Assembly: GCF_011752995.1 (NCBI RefSeq)
Contig: NZ_VWWL01000003.1
Location: 62,001 to 126,000 of the forward strand
Direction: 5' to 3'
Source of the DNA: Burkholderia sp. Ax-1724
GTDB lineage: Bacteria > Pseudomonadota > Gammaproteobacteria > Burkholderiales > Burkholderiaceae
DNA: 64,000 bases
A program made the position numbers and the translations under genes. How positions within the stretch are numbered: position 1 is the stretch's first letter; every line of letters begins with the position of its first letter. The notes beneath the pieces were generated by a model. It did no database searches, had not been told where the DNA came from, and saw nothing but the letters and a program-made list of their open reading frames with translations. This document shows positions 35,777 through 44,787 of this stretch, piece after piece.

Positions 35777-36504
35777 GCCGCGGCCTGTTCGAGGCGGGAT
35801 TGAAACTGCGTCGCCAGCGCCTCGACGCCGCCGAGCGAGGCCGTAATCATCTTGCCGCCCGCCTGAATATCCTGAAACGTCGCGGCCGTCGTCAGATCGT
35901 TGCGATGCAGGCTCTCGCGATAGCTTTTCGACAGGTCCTGCGAACGCGACGCGAGCGAACGCACTTCGCCCGCGACGATCGAGAAGCCGCGGCCGGCCGT
36001 GCCGGCGCGCGCCGCTTCGATCGACGCATTGAGCGAGACGATCAGCACGTGCTGCACGATCGAGGACAGCTCCTGGTTCTTCTTGTGCATGTCGCGGTTC
36101 TGCGACATCAGCGAAATCATCTGCTCGTGCCAGCGCTCGAACGTGATGCACAGCGTCTTCAGACGAGCCGCTTCCTGCGCGATTCGCGTAGCATGCTGCA
36201 ACCATTCGTCACCGTGGGCACGCGCGGCGTCGAGCGAGGTCTGCAAGGCATCGCGCTCGTGCGCGCCCTGCTGTGCCTCGGCGCGCAGATCGGCAAGCCT
36301 CGCTTCGAGCGCGGCATGCTCGCGGCTGGCCTCTTCAGCGAGGCCGTGCGCGGCTTCCAGTTGCGCTTCGAGCGCCGCGACGCGCTCGCGCGCGAGGCGC
36401 TGCACCTGTTCGCCTGCCTTGAGCTTGCGGCGATAAAAAATTCCCGTGGCCAATGCCGCGACGATGCCGCCCACGCATGCGGCCAGAAGATAATGTTCAA
36501 GCAC
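35773..36504 (-). CDS. Membrane-anchored MCP-like signalling protein without sensory domain
   Basis: The protein has 243 residues. A single N-terminal membrane segment (YLLAACVGGIVAALATGIFY, residues 5-24) leads directly into a long coiled coil (30-145). The methyl-accepting hairpin-tip sequence follows (LNASIEAARAGTAGRGFSIVAGEVRSLASRS, residues 159-188), the region that normally contacts CheA and CheW. There is no periplasmic domain, PAS or HAMP, and no obvious C-terminal CheR tether. It may sense through the kinase's own periplasmic part or act as an assembly scaffold. It lies 32 bases after the kinase gene. Confidence 0.85.
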   Translation of the reverse strand: MLEHYLLAACVGGIVAALATGIFYRRKLKAGEQVQRLARERVAALEAQLEAAHGLAEEASREHAALEARLADLRAEAQQGAHERDALQTSLDAARAHGDEWLQHATRIAQEAARLKTLCITFERWHEQMISLMSQNRDMHKKNQELSSIVQHVLIVSLNASIEAARAGTAGRGFSIVAGEVRSLASRSQDLSKSYRESLHRNDLTTAATFQDIQAGGKMITASLGGVEALATQFQSRLEQAAA

Positions 36505-36536
36505 GACCGGCTCCCCTCGCTACACTCAACATACGC

Positions 36537-38942
36537 TCAACACACGACCCGGCCCGCGGCAGCATCCGCGTCACGCTCGTGCGATTGCGCTGCATCGGCG
36601 GATTTGTCGAGACTGTCCACGGCCCAGTTTTCGGGGAAATACACGACGGTCTGGAAGCGGCGATAGTCCGCGCCGCGCCGCTCGTCGGTAAAACGCAATT
36701 CGATGCGGCCCTGCTCGCGCCGCACGAAATCGCGCACCGCATCCATGCCGACCCCGCGCCCCGAAATCTCGCTCACGCTTTGCGCGGTCGAGAAGCCGGG
36801 ACGGAAAATCATCTCCGCAATCGCTTCGTCGCTGAGCGCGGCATCGGCCTCGATCCAGCCGCGTGCGACGGCGGCCGCGCGAATCTTCGCGAGCGCGAGG
36901 CCGCGCCCGTCGTCGCTGATCGTGATCTGCAGCGCGTGATGATCGACACCGACTTCCAGATCGATAACGCCGGCCGTCGGCTTGCCGTTCGCAAGACGCT
37001 CGACGGCGGCCTCGATCCCGTGATCGACCGAATTGCGCAGCAGATGCGTAAACACGTTGCGCAGCGTGTTGCTCGCCTCGCTGCGCACACGATAGCCGTT
37101 ACTGTCGATACGCACCGTGGGCGCTTCTTTACCGAGTTCGGCTGCCAGCGACGGCAGCGATTCGATCACGCCCGCGAGTGCCTCGTAGATCGATTCGGTG
37201 CCGAGCAGACGCAACTCGCGCTGCAACGATTCGCGCAACGCCGCGAGTTCGCGCTGATCGGCGGGGTCGGCGCTGCCGAGCATGTCGAGCACGTTCAACT
37301 GCTTCTGGATCAATTCGCGATCGACCATCAGATAGCGCTCCATCGCGCCGCGCTGGCCCGGTCCCTTGCGGCCGAGGCTCACCTCGTTGATCGTCGCATA
37401 GGTTTCGAGCGCCACCTTCACGCGTTGCAGGTCTTCGATCAGCAACTGCTGGTCCCACGTTTCGCTGCTGTTCTCTCGGCGCAACGCGTCATAGCGCTGC
37501 TCGGTTTCATGCACGACGCCGGTCAGATGCGCAAAGCTGTAGGTGCGCGCATTGCCCTTGACCGTATGCATGTTGCGGAACAGTTCGGCCACCGCCTCGT
37601 GGCTCGGTTCGTGATGCTGACGAATGATGCGCTCGTTCTCGTGGATAAAGCCCGTTGCGCTTTCGACGAAGTGATGGAATTTCTCCTGACTCACCGCGAG
37701 AATTTCGCCGATCATTTCGAGGCGGCGTTTCTGTTCGCCGGCTTCGGCAGCGAGCGCGCGCAACTCGGTCACGTCGCGCACGCACAGCATCAGGCGCAAT
37801 ACGACGTCGTTTTCGTCGGTGATGGCCGACCAGCTCAGATCGAGCGTCTTCACGCGACCATCGGCCATCGGCTTGGTGATTTCGTTGACGAGCAGATGCT
37901 GGTTGAACTCGAAGTTCATGCTGTCTTCGCCAATGCATGCTGCGAGCGCGGCCTCGATTTGCGCGAGCCTGTCGCTGCCGATGCCGGTGCCGCCGAACAC
38001 GAGATCGAGCAGCGGACGCCCCGCGATCTCGCGCGTTTCGAAGATCGCTTCGAGATAGGCCGAGTACTCCGGATGCACGACCACGCCTTCGACCACGGTC
38101 AGAATGCCCTGCTGCATGTTCTGCAGCATCGCCTGGATGTCGGCGGTCTTCTGCTTCAGTTGCAGCGAGCTTTGCTGGATCTTTTCGATCATGCCGTTGA
38201 ACGCGACGATCGAATGACCGATCTCGTCCATGCGGCCGACCGGCACGCGCCGCGTGAAGTCCTGGCTCGCCGCGATCTCGCTCATCTCGACCTGCATGCG
38301 GCTCAGCGGACGCGTGATCTGGCGATACAGCAGCGCGCTGATCAGCACCAGCACGGCGATGGCCGCGCCGGTCGCGGCGGCGATCGCGGTCGTGGTGGTG
38401 GCGAGCGCGTCGTTCAGCGTCCCGATCGCGGCGTCCTTCTGGCGATTCTTCTCGATGCGCAGCGTCTCGACGATACCTTCGAGTTCGTCGCGATACTCCG
38501 CGACGTTCGCGAACAGATAGGCCTGCGCAAGTTCGTTCTTGCCTTCGGCCTTCATCTTCGCGGTGTCGTTGACCGCGTTGAAATAATTCGCGAGGCTCTC
38601 GCGCGCCTGGCTCACGAGTCCCGTTTGCGCCTGACCTTGCGCGGCCCTGGCCTGCACGTCGAGTGCGGCCTGCAACGAGGCTTCCTTGCTCTTCAGAAGC
38701 GCCTGGGCCTGCGCAACCATATTCGCGTCGGGCGCATAGACGAGCGTCATCATCGCGAGCTGCACGTCTTTGACCTGCGAGACGAGGTCCGCCGACGCGA
38801 GCGCGCTCGGCACGACACCTTGAGTAACCTGCCGCACATTGACGGCACTGCTGCGGGTCTGAAGCACGGCGTAGCCGCCAATGGCGGATAGCGCGACGAG
38901 CATCAGAACGACGAGAAGCGTGATGCGGTGACGGATGGTCAT
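36537..38942 (-). CDS. Membrane CheA-like hybrid histidine kinase (sensor-HAMP-PAS-like-HPt-ATPase)
   Basis: The protein has 801 residues. A membrane segment (10-28), a helical periplasmic sensor (about 30-185) and a second membrane segment (186-206) precede a HAMP domain (207-258). A PAS-like domain follows (about 275-395), then an HPt domain with phospho-His459 (FRNMHTVKGNARTYSF). The ATPase domain has the N box LLRNSVDHGIE (N637), DDGRGLALAKI and GRGVGMDAV, all CheA-type. There is no C-terminal CheW-like domain. The protein thus merges receptor and CheA in one chain and should phosphorylate the CheY-like proteins encoded downstream. It is the first of five closely spaced genes. Confidence 0.88.
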   Translation of the reverse strand: MTIRHRITLLVVLMLVALSAIGGYAVLQTRSSAVNVRQVTQGVVPSALASADLVSQVKDVQLAMMTLVYAPDANMVAQAQALLKSKEASLQAALDVQARAAQGQAQTGLVSQARESLANYFNAVNDTAKMKAEGKNELAQAYLFANVAEYRDELEGIVETLRIEKNRQKDAAIGTLNDALATTTTAIAAATGAAIAVLVLISALLYRQITRPLSRMQVEMSEIAASQDFTRRVPVGRMDEIGHSIVAFNGMIEKIQQSSLQLKQKTADIQAMLQNMQQGILTVVEGVVVHPEYSAYLEAIFETREIAGRPLLDLVFGGTGIGSDRLAQIEAALAACIGEDSMNFEFNQHLLVNEITKPMADGRVKTLDLSWSAITDENDVVLRLMLCVRDVTELRALAAEAGEQKRRLEMIGEILAVSQEKFHHFVESATGFIHENERIIRQHHEPSHEAVAELFRNMHTVKGNARTYSFAHLTGVVHETEQRYDALRRENSSETWDQQLLIEDLQRVKVALETYATINEVSLGRKGPGQRGAMERYLMVDRELIQKQLNVLDMLGSADPADQRELAALRESLQRELRLLGTESIYEALAGVIESLPSLAAELGKEAPTVRIDSNGYRVRSEASNTLRNVFTHLLRNSVDHGIEAAVERLANGKPTAGVIDLEVGVDHHALQITISDDGRGLALAKIRAAAVARGWIEADAALSDEAIAEMIFRPGFSTAQSVSEISGRGVGMDAVRDFVRREQGRIELRFTDERRGADYRRFQTVVYFPENWAVDSLDKSADAAQSHERDADAAAGRVVC

Positions 38943-39509
38943 CTGAAGATCCCCGAGATCTGGAAATGCAAAATCCCCCGCTTTTTGCGGGTCGCCCGTG
39001 TGATTTTGTACTTGCGGGCGCGGGGATTATCGTCGCGGGCGTGTGACGAGGACGTGACGAAATCCCCGTGAAAGAGTGCGATTTAAGGATTTGCCGAAAA
39101 AAAATTTTCAGAGGCCGATATGGGCTCAAGTTCGGGAAAGAACTGCCGTTATTCATGCCCGATGGTTTTCTCCTGGGCCTGTGGCGGGATGAAGCCTGCT
39201 GATCGTCAAAGCGCGGGTTCGAGCTTCGATAACAGCCTGGGAAGAGCGGACTCACGGCTTTCTCATGCCGCTCTTTTTGCACTCGGGTACGGGGCCGTAC
39301 AGCACCGCAGAGTGCATGGACAGCACATGACCATGCCGCGTGAACCGGGCCCCTAAGGGAAAACGAGCGGCACCCCTTGTCAACCGGATGGCATTTTTCT
39401 ACGTTCTCGCAGACGGCATTCGCCATAATGGATGCGCCGGGGCCTCTCCGTTATCGACGCCCGCGCGCATGAACGACCAAAAACGTTTTCACCACCGATG
39501 GAGTGTCCC
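38943..39509. other. Intergenic region with possible small RNA
   Basis: Next to the kinase gene lies a hairpin CCCGC/GCGGG (38977-38991). Further right an A/T-rich stretch (around 39098-39112) precedes about 140 bases that end in a clear terminator at 39243-39278. No protein frame in the region looks real, so a small RNA or a long, terminated leader is possible. Nothing else is supported up to the PsiF gene. Confidence 0.35.
39243..39278 (+). terminator. Intrinsic terminator without an assigned gene
   Basis: AGAGCGG (39243-39249) pairs with CCGCTCT (39268-39274) and is followed by a T run. No annotated plus-strand gene ends nearby; the closest plus-strand gene to the left ends at 33640. Confidence 0.6.
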
Positions 39510-39815
39510 ATGAAGATTCAATCCGCTATCGCTGCGCTGGTGCTCGGCGCGGTACTCGTGTCACCGGCGTTCGCGCAGAACAGCCAGCAGACCAAAATGG
39601 CCGATTGCAACAAGCAGGCCGGCGACAAGAAGGGCGACGACCGCAAGGCGTTCATGAAGACCTGCCTGTCCGCGAAGCCGGCCGCCGCCGCGCCGATGAG
39701 CCAGCAGGACAAGATGAAGGCGTGCAACGCCCAGGCCACCGGCAAGAAAGGCGACGACCGCAAGGCGTTCATGAAGACCTGCCTGTCGTCGTCGGCGCCG
39801 GCGGCTGCCAACTAG
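39510..39815 (+). CDS. PsiF-repeat secreted protein
   Basis: The protein has 101 residues with a cleavable Sec signal (MKIQSAIAALVLGAVLVSPAFA). The mature part has two PsiF repeats, each with Cys at both ends: KMADCNKQAGDKKGDDRKAF then MKTCLS, and KMKACNAQATGKKGDDRKAF then MKTCLS. E. coli psiF is phosphate-starvation inducible, but its function is unknown. The two repeats are almost identical, consistent with recent internal duplication or strong constraint. GGAG lies just before the ATG. No convincing Pho box was found. Confidence 0.9.
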   Translation: MKIQSAIAALVLGAVLVSPAFAQNSQQTKMADCNKQAGDKKGDDRKAFMKTCLSAKPAAAAPMSQQDKMKACNAQATGKKGDDRKAFMKTCLSSSAPAAAN

Positions 39816-40110
39816 AACGCCCGCACGCAATCGCCGTCTCCCACGGCGTCGGCATCTGCCGGCGCCCGCCGGCGCCTGTGTCGAGCACGCGGGCGCCGGC
39901 GCATCGGGCCTGCCTCGCCCATCGCGGCCCGGCCGCGCGCTTGCCGGCACGGCTCGCGCTTTGTCTTCCTTCGCTGTCCGCCCGCACGAACCCGCCGTTT
40001 TTCTTCTATGATGGCTGCGGAGACGGCCCACCCTCACCTACCCGACACAACCGGATCAAACGGGCCGCCATCTTGTCGTTCGTGCTGCTGAGCATCGACC
40101 GGAGGCAAGG

Positions 40111-40534
40111 ATGGTATCGAAGTATAAAAACCGCTGGCTGAGGCGGTGGTTGCTGGTCATCGTATTCTGGGCCGTGCCCGTGGCGATCGTTGCGGTCAAC
40201 GAGATCCGCGAGGAAATGTCGTATAACGCCGTCGATCTCGACCGCGCGCTGACCACCTGGAATTTCACCGACGTGCAACGCGCGGCCGGTGCGCCCGCGC
40301 ATTGCCACGGCAAGCCCGACGAAGCGAAAGCCGCCGGCTGCCCGGCCGACGTGCTGGCCGCCAACGCGGCGCGCCAGCAGGACGCGATCAACGAATACAG
40401 CGTGCGACGCTCGACGCTAATGGCTTATCTGTGGCACGCGTTCGTCGGCTACTGGGTGGTGCCGGCGGCGATCCTGTTCCTGATCGGCGTGATTATCGGC
40501 ATGGTGCGCCGCGCGCTGCGGCGTCCGCCGCCGG

Positions 40535-40560
<26 letters not shown>
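40111..40560 (+). CDS. Hypothetical inner-membrane protein
   Basis: The protein has 149 residues with two predicted membrane helices, near 12-30 (LLVIVFWAVPVAIVAVNEI) and 107-130 (HAFVGYWVVPAAILFLIGVIIG). They flank a roughly 75-residue loop containing AHCHGKPDEAKAAGCPADVL, with two Cys. The start (MVSKYKNRWLRRW) is strongly basic and the C-terminus is also basic, so the loop should be periplasmic. No family was recognised. The 295-base region before it is GC-rich and carries no other supported feature. Confidence 0.7.
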
Positions 40561-40819
<259 letters not shown>

Positions 40820-41019
40820 GCCCTCCAAGGCGCCCTTCGAAGCCAGTCAAAATTACTCGCCGGTCTGTCTTCATCGGCCTCAAAGCCCCATCCCATAAGG
40901 CTTTCGCATGCGCATGCCACACGCCTTTATGCGTCGCCTGTGTTATAACTTAAAAGCGACCGGGCGAAGCCATTCGCGGTTGCGCCACGGATCCATGATG
41001 AAGAAAATGGAGAAAAACG

Positions 41020-41607
41020 ATGCAAAGACGACACTTCATGTTGAAGACGACCGCCGCACTCGCTGTCGGAGGCCTTGCACTCGCTGGCTGCACGACGACG
41101 GGCAACAGCAATCCCACCGCCGCCACGAACGCCTCGAAGCGTCAATCGATCGACGCCAGCGTCGACGGCACGATGTCCAAGCTGTTCACCACCGTACCGG
41201 GCTCGCGTGAGCTGGTCTCGAAGGCGCGCGGCGTACTCGTGTTCCCTTCGGTGCTGCAGGCGGGCTTCATCGTCGGCGGCCAGTATGGCGAAGGCGCGTT
41301 GCGCGTGGGCGGTGCCACGGTCGGCTACTACAGCACGGTGTCGGGCTCGTTCGGCCTGCAGGCCGGCGCGCAGTCGAAGGCGCTCATCTTCATGTTCATG
41401 ACGCAGGACTCGCTCGACAAATTCCGCAACGCGGACGGCTGGTCGGCCGGCGCCGATGCATCGGTCGCGCTCGTGAAGGTCGGTGCGAATGGCGCGATCG
41501 ACACGAACACGGCCACGGCCCCGGTGGAGGTCTTCGTCATGACCAACGCGGGCCTGATGGGCGACGTGTCGCTGCAAGGTACGAAGGTCACGCGCCTGAA
41601 GATCTGA
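41020..41607 (+). CDS. SYLF-domain lipid-binding lipoprotein
   Basis: The protein has 195 residues from ATG 41020 after GGAGAAA. A lipoprotein signal ends at LALAGC (Cys about residue 24). The mature part is the SYLF/YSC84 domain: TVPGSRELVSKARGVLVFPS, GFIVGGQYGEGALRVGG, YYSTVSGSFGLQAGAQSKA and VFVMTNAGLMGDVSLQGTKV. This matches the widely conserved Burkholderia lipoprotein known as an antigen in infected patients. The family binds phosphoinositides in eukaryotes; the bacterial role is unclear. A terminator follows at 41643-41676. Confidence 0.9.
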   Translation: MQRRHFMLKTTAALAVGGLALAGCTTTGNSNPTAATNASKRQSIDASVDGTMSKLFTTVPGSRELVSKARGVLVFPSVLQAGFIVGGQYGEGALRVGGATVGYYSTVSGSFGLQAGAQSKALIFMFMTQDSLDKFRNADGWSAGADASVALVKVGANGAIDTNTATAPVEVFVMTNAGLMGDVSLQGTKVTRLKI

Positions 41608-41642
41608 GCGCGGGTCCGAATGCGCTAGTGCGGCCATAAAAA

Positions 41643-41676
41643 CGGCGGTGCGTCTGTCGATGCACCGCCGCTTTTT
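41643..41676 (+). terminator. Rho-independent terminator after the SYLF gene
   Basis: CGGCGGTGC (41643-41651) and GCACCGCCG (41662-41670) form a perfect 9-base stem, followed by CTTTTT. It lies between converging genes. Confidence 0.9.
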
Positions 41677-41723
41677 CTTTTCCCCCTTCACCGCTCCGCA
41701 GTCAGCCTCGCCGCCGGCGAAGA

Positions 41724-42791
41724 TCAGCTTCCCGACGTATCGATCACCTTGAAGCGCGAGCGCTTCTGCGCGCGAATCACCGACTGATACGCCTCCACGT
41801 ATTGCCGCGCCATCCGGTGCGAAGTGAAGCGCTCCTCGAAGCGGCGCCGCACACCCGCGCGCGGCATCTTGTGCAGCCGGGCCACCGCTGCGACCGCGCC
41901 GATCTCGTCCTCGACGATAAAGCCCGTCACGCCGTCTTCGAGCACTTCGGGCACCGAGCCGCGATTGAATGCAATGACCGGCGTGCCGCACGCCATCGCC
42001 TCGATCATCACGAGGCCGAACGGCTCCGGCCAGTCGATCGGAAACAGCAGCGCGTGCGCCCCGGACAGAAACTCGGCCTTCTGGCCGTCGGCAATCTCGC
42101 CGATGTATTCGACATACGGCAGATCGAGCAACGGCCGGATCTCGCGCTCGAAGTATTCGCGGTCGGCCGCATCGACTTTCGCGGCGATGCGGATCGGCAT
42201 GCCGCAGCGCCCCGCGATACGAATCGCGGTATCGACGCGCTTTTCCGGCGAAATCCGGCCGAGAAACGCGAGGTACTTCTGCTCGACCGGCTGCGGCGTG
42301 TACAGCTGCTCCGGCAAGCCGTGATAGACGGTGGTAAGCCACCGCGCCTGGGGCAGCGGATGACGCTGCGCATTCGAGATCGAAATCACCGGCGCGGTGT
42401 TGAAGGTGTCGAACACGGGCTGCTGTTCGGGCAGATCGAGCCGGCCGTGCATCGTCGTGACGAACGGCGTGTCCTGCCGCTTGAAGACCGAAAACGAGTA
42501 ATAGTCGAGGTGGAAGTGCAGCACGTCGAACTCTTCGGCCTGGCGGCGCACGAGTTCCATCAGCAGCATATGCGGCGCGATGCGGTCGCGAATGCCGGGG
42601 TCGAGACGCAGCGCGCGCGGCCAAACCGCTTCGAGCTTCGCGCTCGTGACGGAGTCGCCGCTCGCGAACAGCGTCACGTCGTGGCCCTGCTCGACCAGCG
42701 CCTCGGTGATGTACGACACGACGCGCTCGGTGCCGCCATAGAGTTTCGGCGGCACGGATTCGGTCAACGGGGCGATCTGCGCAATCTTCAT
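41724..42791 (-). CDS. GT4-family glycosyltransferase
   Basis: The protein has 355 residues from ATG 42791. It begins MKIAQIAPLTESVPPKLYGG, the GT-B opening with a donor-site Gly-rich loop. It contains FLGRISPEKRVDTAIRIAGR and FPIDWPEPFGLVMIEAMACGTPVIAFNRGSVPEV, the Glu-x7-Glu donor-binding motif of GT4 enzymes. It is cytoplasmic and transfers a sugar from a nucleotide donor; the acceptor is unknown. It lies near otsA on the same strand but 358 bases downstream, so a shared role in trehalose or glycan stress metabolism is only a possibility. Confidence 0.88.
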   Translation of the reverse strand: MKIAQIAPLTESVPPKLYGGTERVVSYITEALVEQGHDVTLFASGDSVTSAKLEAVWPRALRLDPGIRDRIAPHMLLMELVRRQAEEFDVLHFHLDYYSFSVFKRQDTPFVTTMHGRLDLPEQQPVFDTFNTAPVISISNAQRHPLPQARWLTTVYHGLPEQLYTPQPVEQKYLAFLGRISPEKRVDTAIRIAGRCGMPIRIAAKVDAADREYFEREIRPLLDLPYVEYIGEIADGQKAEFLSGAHALLFPIDWPEPFGLVMIEAMACGTPVIAFNRGSVPEVLEDGVTGFIVEDEIGAVAAVARLHKMPRAGVRRRFEERFTSHRMARQYVEAYQSVIRAQKRSRFKVIDTSGS

Positions 42792-43149
42792 AGTCTGTCT
42801 CCATGAGCCGGCGGCTTGCGCCTCGTGGCGGTGCGCGCCGGCGACGCCGAGTATGACAGCGCCGTTACCCGCGATCAATGCGCGCTTCGCCCAGGCAGGC
42901 GGGCGTCGTTCGCACATCGTCGGACAAGGCTCATTATTTCCTGGTGTCCAGGGAAAAGCCGCCGGTCTTGCATTTGCTCGGTGCTGTTACACCCGGCTTA
43001 CATCCGGTGACGGGCGCGGCGAAGTGTAGCGAGGGGGGCAAAGCGGGACGACCAGGCAGGACGACAAAGCGGGGCTGCAACCCGCCCGGCACGCGGCGCG
43101 CAAGCGGGCGGCCGAAGACGACAGGTCGGGCGAGCCAGGCGGCCCGCGC
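42792..43149. other. Intergenic region between otsA and the glycosyltransferase gene
   Basis: This 358-base GC-rich spacer presumably carries the glycosyltransferase promoter. No gene, terminator or repeat is supported in it. Confidence 0.45.
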
Positions 43150-44562
43150 CTAGCCATGTCCGCCGCCCTCGCCCGGCTTGCGCAGCGGCACTCGGCGCAA
43201 ATCGTCGAGAAAGGTGTCGCGCCACACGCCGAGGTCGTTCTTGCGCAGCGCCGCCATGTTGATCTCGTGGCGCCGCTGGCGTGCGTCGAGCGGCATCTGC
43301 AAGGCGCGTTGCAGAGCCTCGCACATGCCGACGGAGTCGTGCGGATTGACGAGCAGCGCACCGGAGAGCTCCGCAGCCGCGCCCGCGAAAATCGACAGCA
43401 CGAGCACGCCGGGGTCGTCGGGATTCTGCGCGGCGACGTACTCCTTCGCGACGAGATTCATGCCGTCGTGCAGCGGCGTGACGAAGCCGATCTGCGATTC
43501 GCGGAACAGCGACATCAGCTTCCAGCGGTCGTACTGCTGGTTCAGGTAGCGGATCGGCGTGTAGTCGAGGCCCGAGTAGCGGCCGTTGATGCGCCCTGCT
43601 TCGTATTCGAGGTCCTGGCGAATCTTCTGATAGGTCGCGACGTCCGAGCGCGTCGGCGGCGCGATCTGCACGAGCGTGACGTTGCCGCGCCATTCGGGCG
43701 AGCGTTCGAGCAGTAGCTCGAACGAGCGGAAACGCTCGACGAGCCCCTTCGAATAATCGAGCCGGTCGACGCTCATGATGAGCTTGCGCCCTTCGAGGCT
43801 CTGCTTGAGGTCGAGCACATGCTGGCGGCTCTCGTAGCGCTTCGCCTGCGCGGCGATTTCGTCGGGGAACACGCCGATCCGGTAGACGCCGGTGCGCAGC
43901 TTGCGCCCGAACGCCTCGACGACGCCATCGGCGCTCACGGTGCCGCGCGCATGGCGCGCCACGTAGTCGTGGAACGCCTGCTGGTCGGTGGCGGTCTGGA
44001 AGCCGAGCAGGTCGTAGCACGACATCGACTTCACGAGCTCCTCGTGCGGCGGAATGTTGAGCAGGATCTGCGGCGCGGGAAACGGAATATGCAGGAAGAA
44101 GCCGATGCGGTTCGCGACGCCCTCGTTGCGCAGCGCCTCGGCAAACGGGATCAGATGGTAGTCGTGAATCCAGATGATGTCGTCGGGTTCGAGCAGCTTG
44201 ACGAGCTTGTGCGCGAGCCATGCGTTCACGCGCCGGTAGCCCGCATACTCCTCGCGCTCGTAGCGCGCGAGGTCGTTGCGGTAGTGGAACACGGGCCATA
44301 GCGTCGCGTTGGAAAAGCCGCGGTAGTACTGGTCGTAGTCCTTGCGCGTGAGGCCGACGGTCGCGAAGGTCACGGCGCCGTCCTGGTCGAGCGTCGGCCC
44401 CGCATTGGCGACGGTTTCGCTGACTACGTCGCCGCTCCAGCCGAACCAGACGCCGCCCGCGTCCTTCAGCGCGCCGAATACGCCGACGGCGAGCCCGCCC
44501 GCCGATCCTTTGGTCTCCGTCGGCGTCGCGACGCGATTCGACACGACGATCAGTCGGCCCAT
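43150..44562 (-). CDS. otsA: Trehalose-6-phosphate synthase
   Basis: The protein has 470 residues from ATG 44562 with AAGGAGG upstream. GT20 landmarks are VVSNRVATP, the Gly-rich AGGLAVGV, DDIIWIHDYHLIPFAEALR, IGFFLHIPFPAPQILL, RLDYSKGLVERFRSFE and GMNLVAKEYVAAQ. It makes trehalose-6-phosphate from UDP-glucose and glucose-6-phosphate in the cytoplasm for osmotic and desiccation protection. An otsB phosphatase is not adjacent. The gene to its right, an MscS-type osmotic channel, is broken. Confidence 0.95.
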   Translation of the reverse strand: MGRLIVVSNRVATPTETKGSAGGLAVGVFGALKDAGGVWFGWSGDVVSETVANAGPTLDQDGAVTFATVGLTRKDYDQYYRGFSNATLWPVFHYRNDLARYEREEYAGYRRVNAWLAHKLVKLLEPDDIIWIHDYHLIPFAEALRNEGVANRIGFFLHIPFPAPQILLNIPPHEELVKSMSCYDLLGFQTATDQQAFHDYVARHARGTVSADGVVEAFGRKLRTGVYRIGVFPDEIAAQAKRYESRQHVLDLKQSLEGRKLIMSVDRLDYSKGLVERFRSFELLLERSPEWRGNVTLVQIAPPTRSDVATYQKIRQDLEYEAGRINGRYSGLDYTPIRYLNQQYDRWKLMSLFRESQIGFVTPLHDGMNLVAKEYVAAQNPDDPGVLVLSIFAGAAAELSGALLVNPHDSVGMCEALQRALQMPLDARQRRHEINMAALRKNDLGVWRDTFLDDLRRVPLRKPGEGGGHG

Positions 44563-44787
44563 CTTGCATGTCCTCCTTGGGTTGCCGGGATGCGCGCCGG
44601 TCCGGCTCGTTCACGGCTGTGGACGCGGCGCACGCATGGACAGCAAACCGTGTGCCTGGTCGAATTGCGCCGGCCGATTGCGCTAGCCGGTCCGCGTGAG
44701 CGGCTACGGGCTACGGGCCACATTGCCGACCGTCCCCTCAGCCGAAGCTTCGCCCAAACGTACGCCACCACCCGAACCAGCGCGCGG

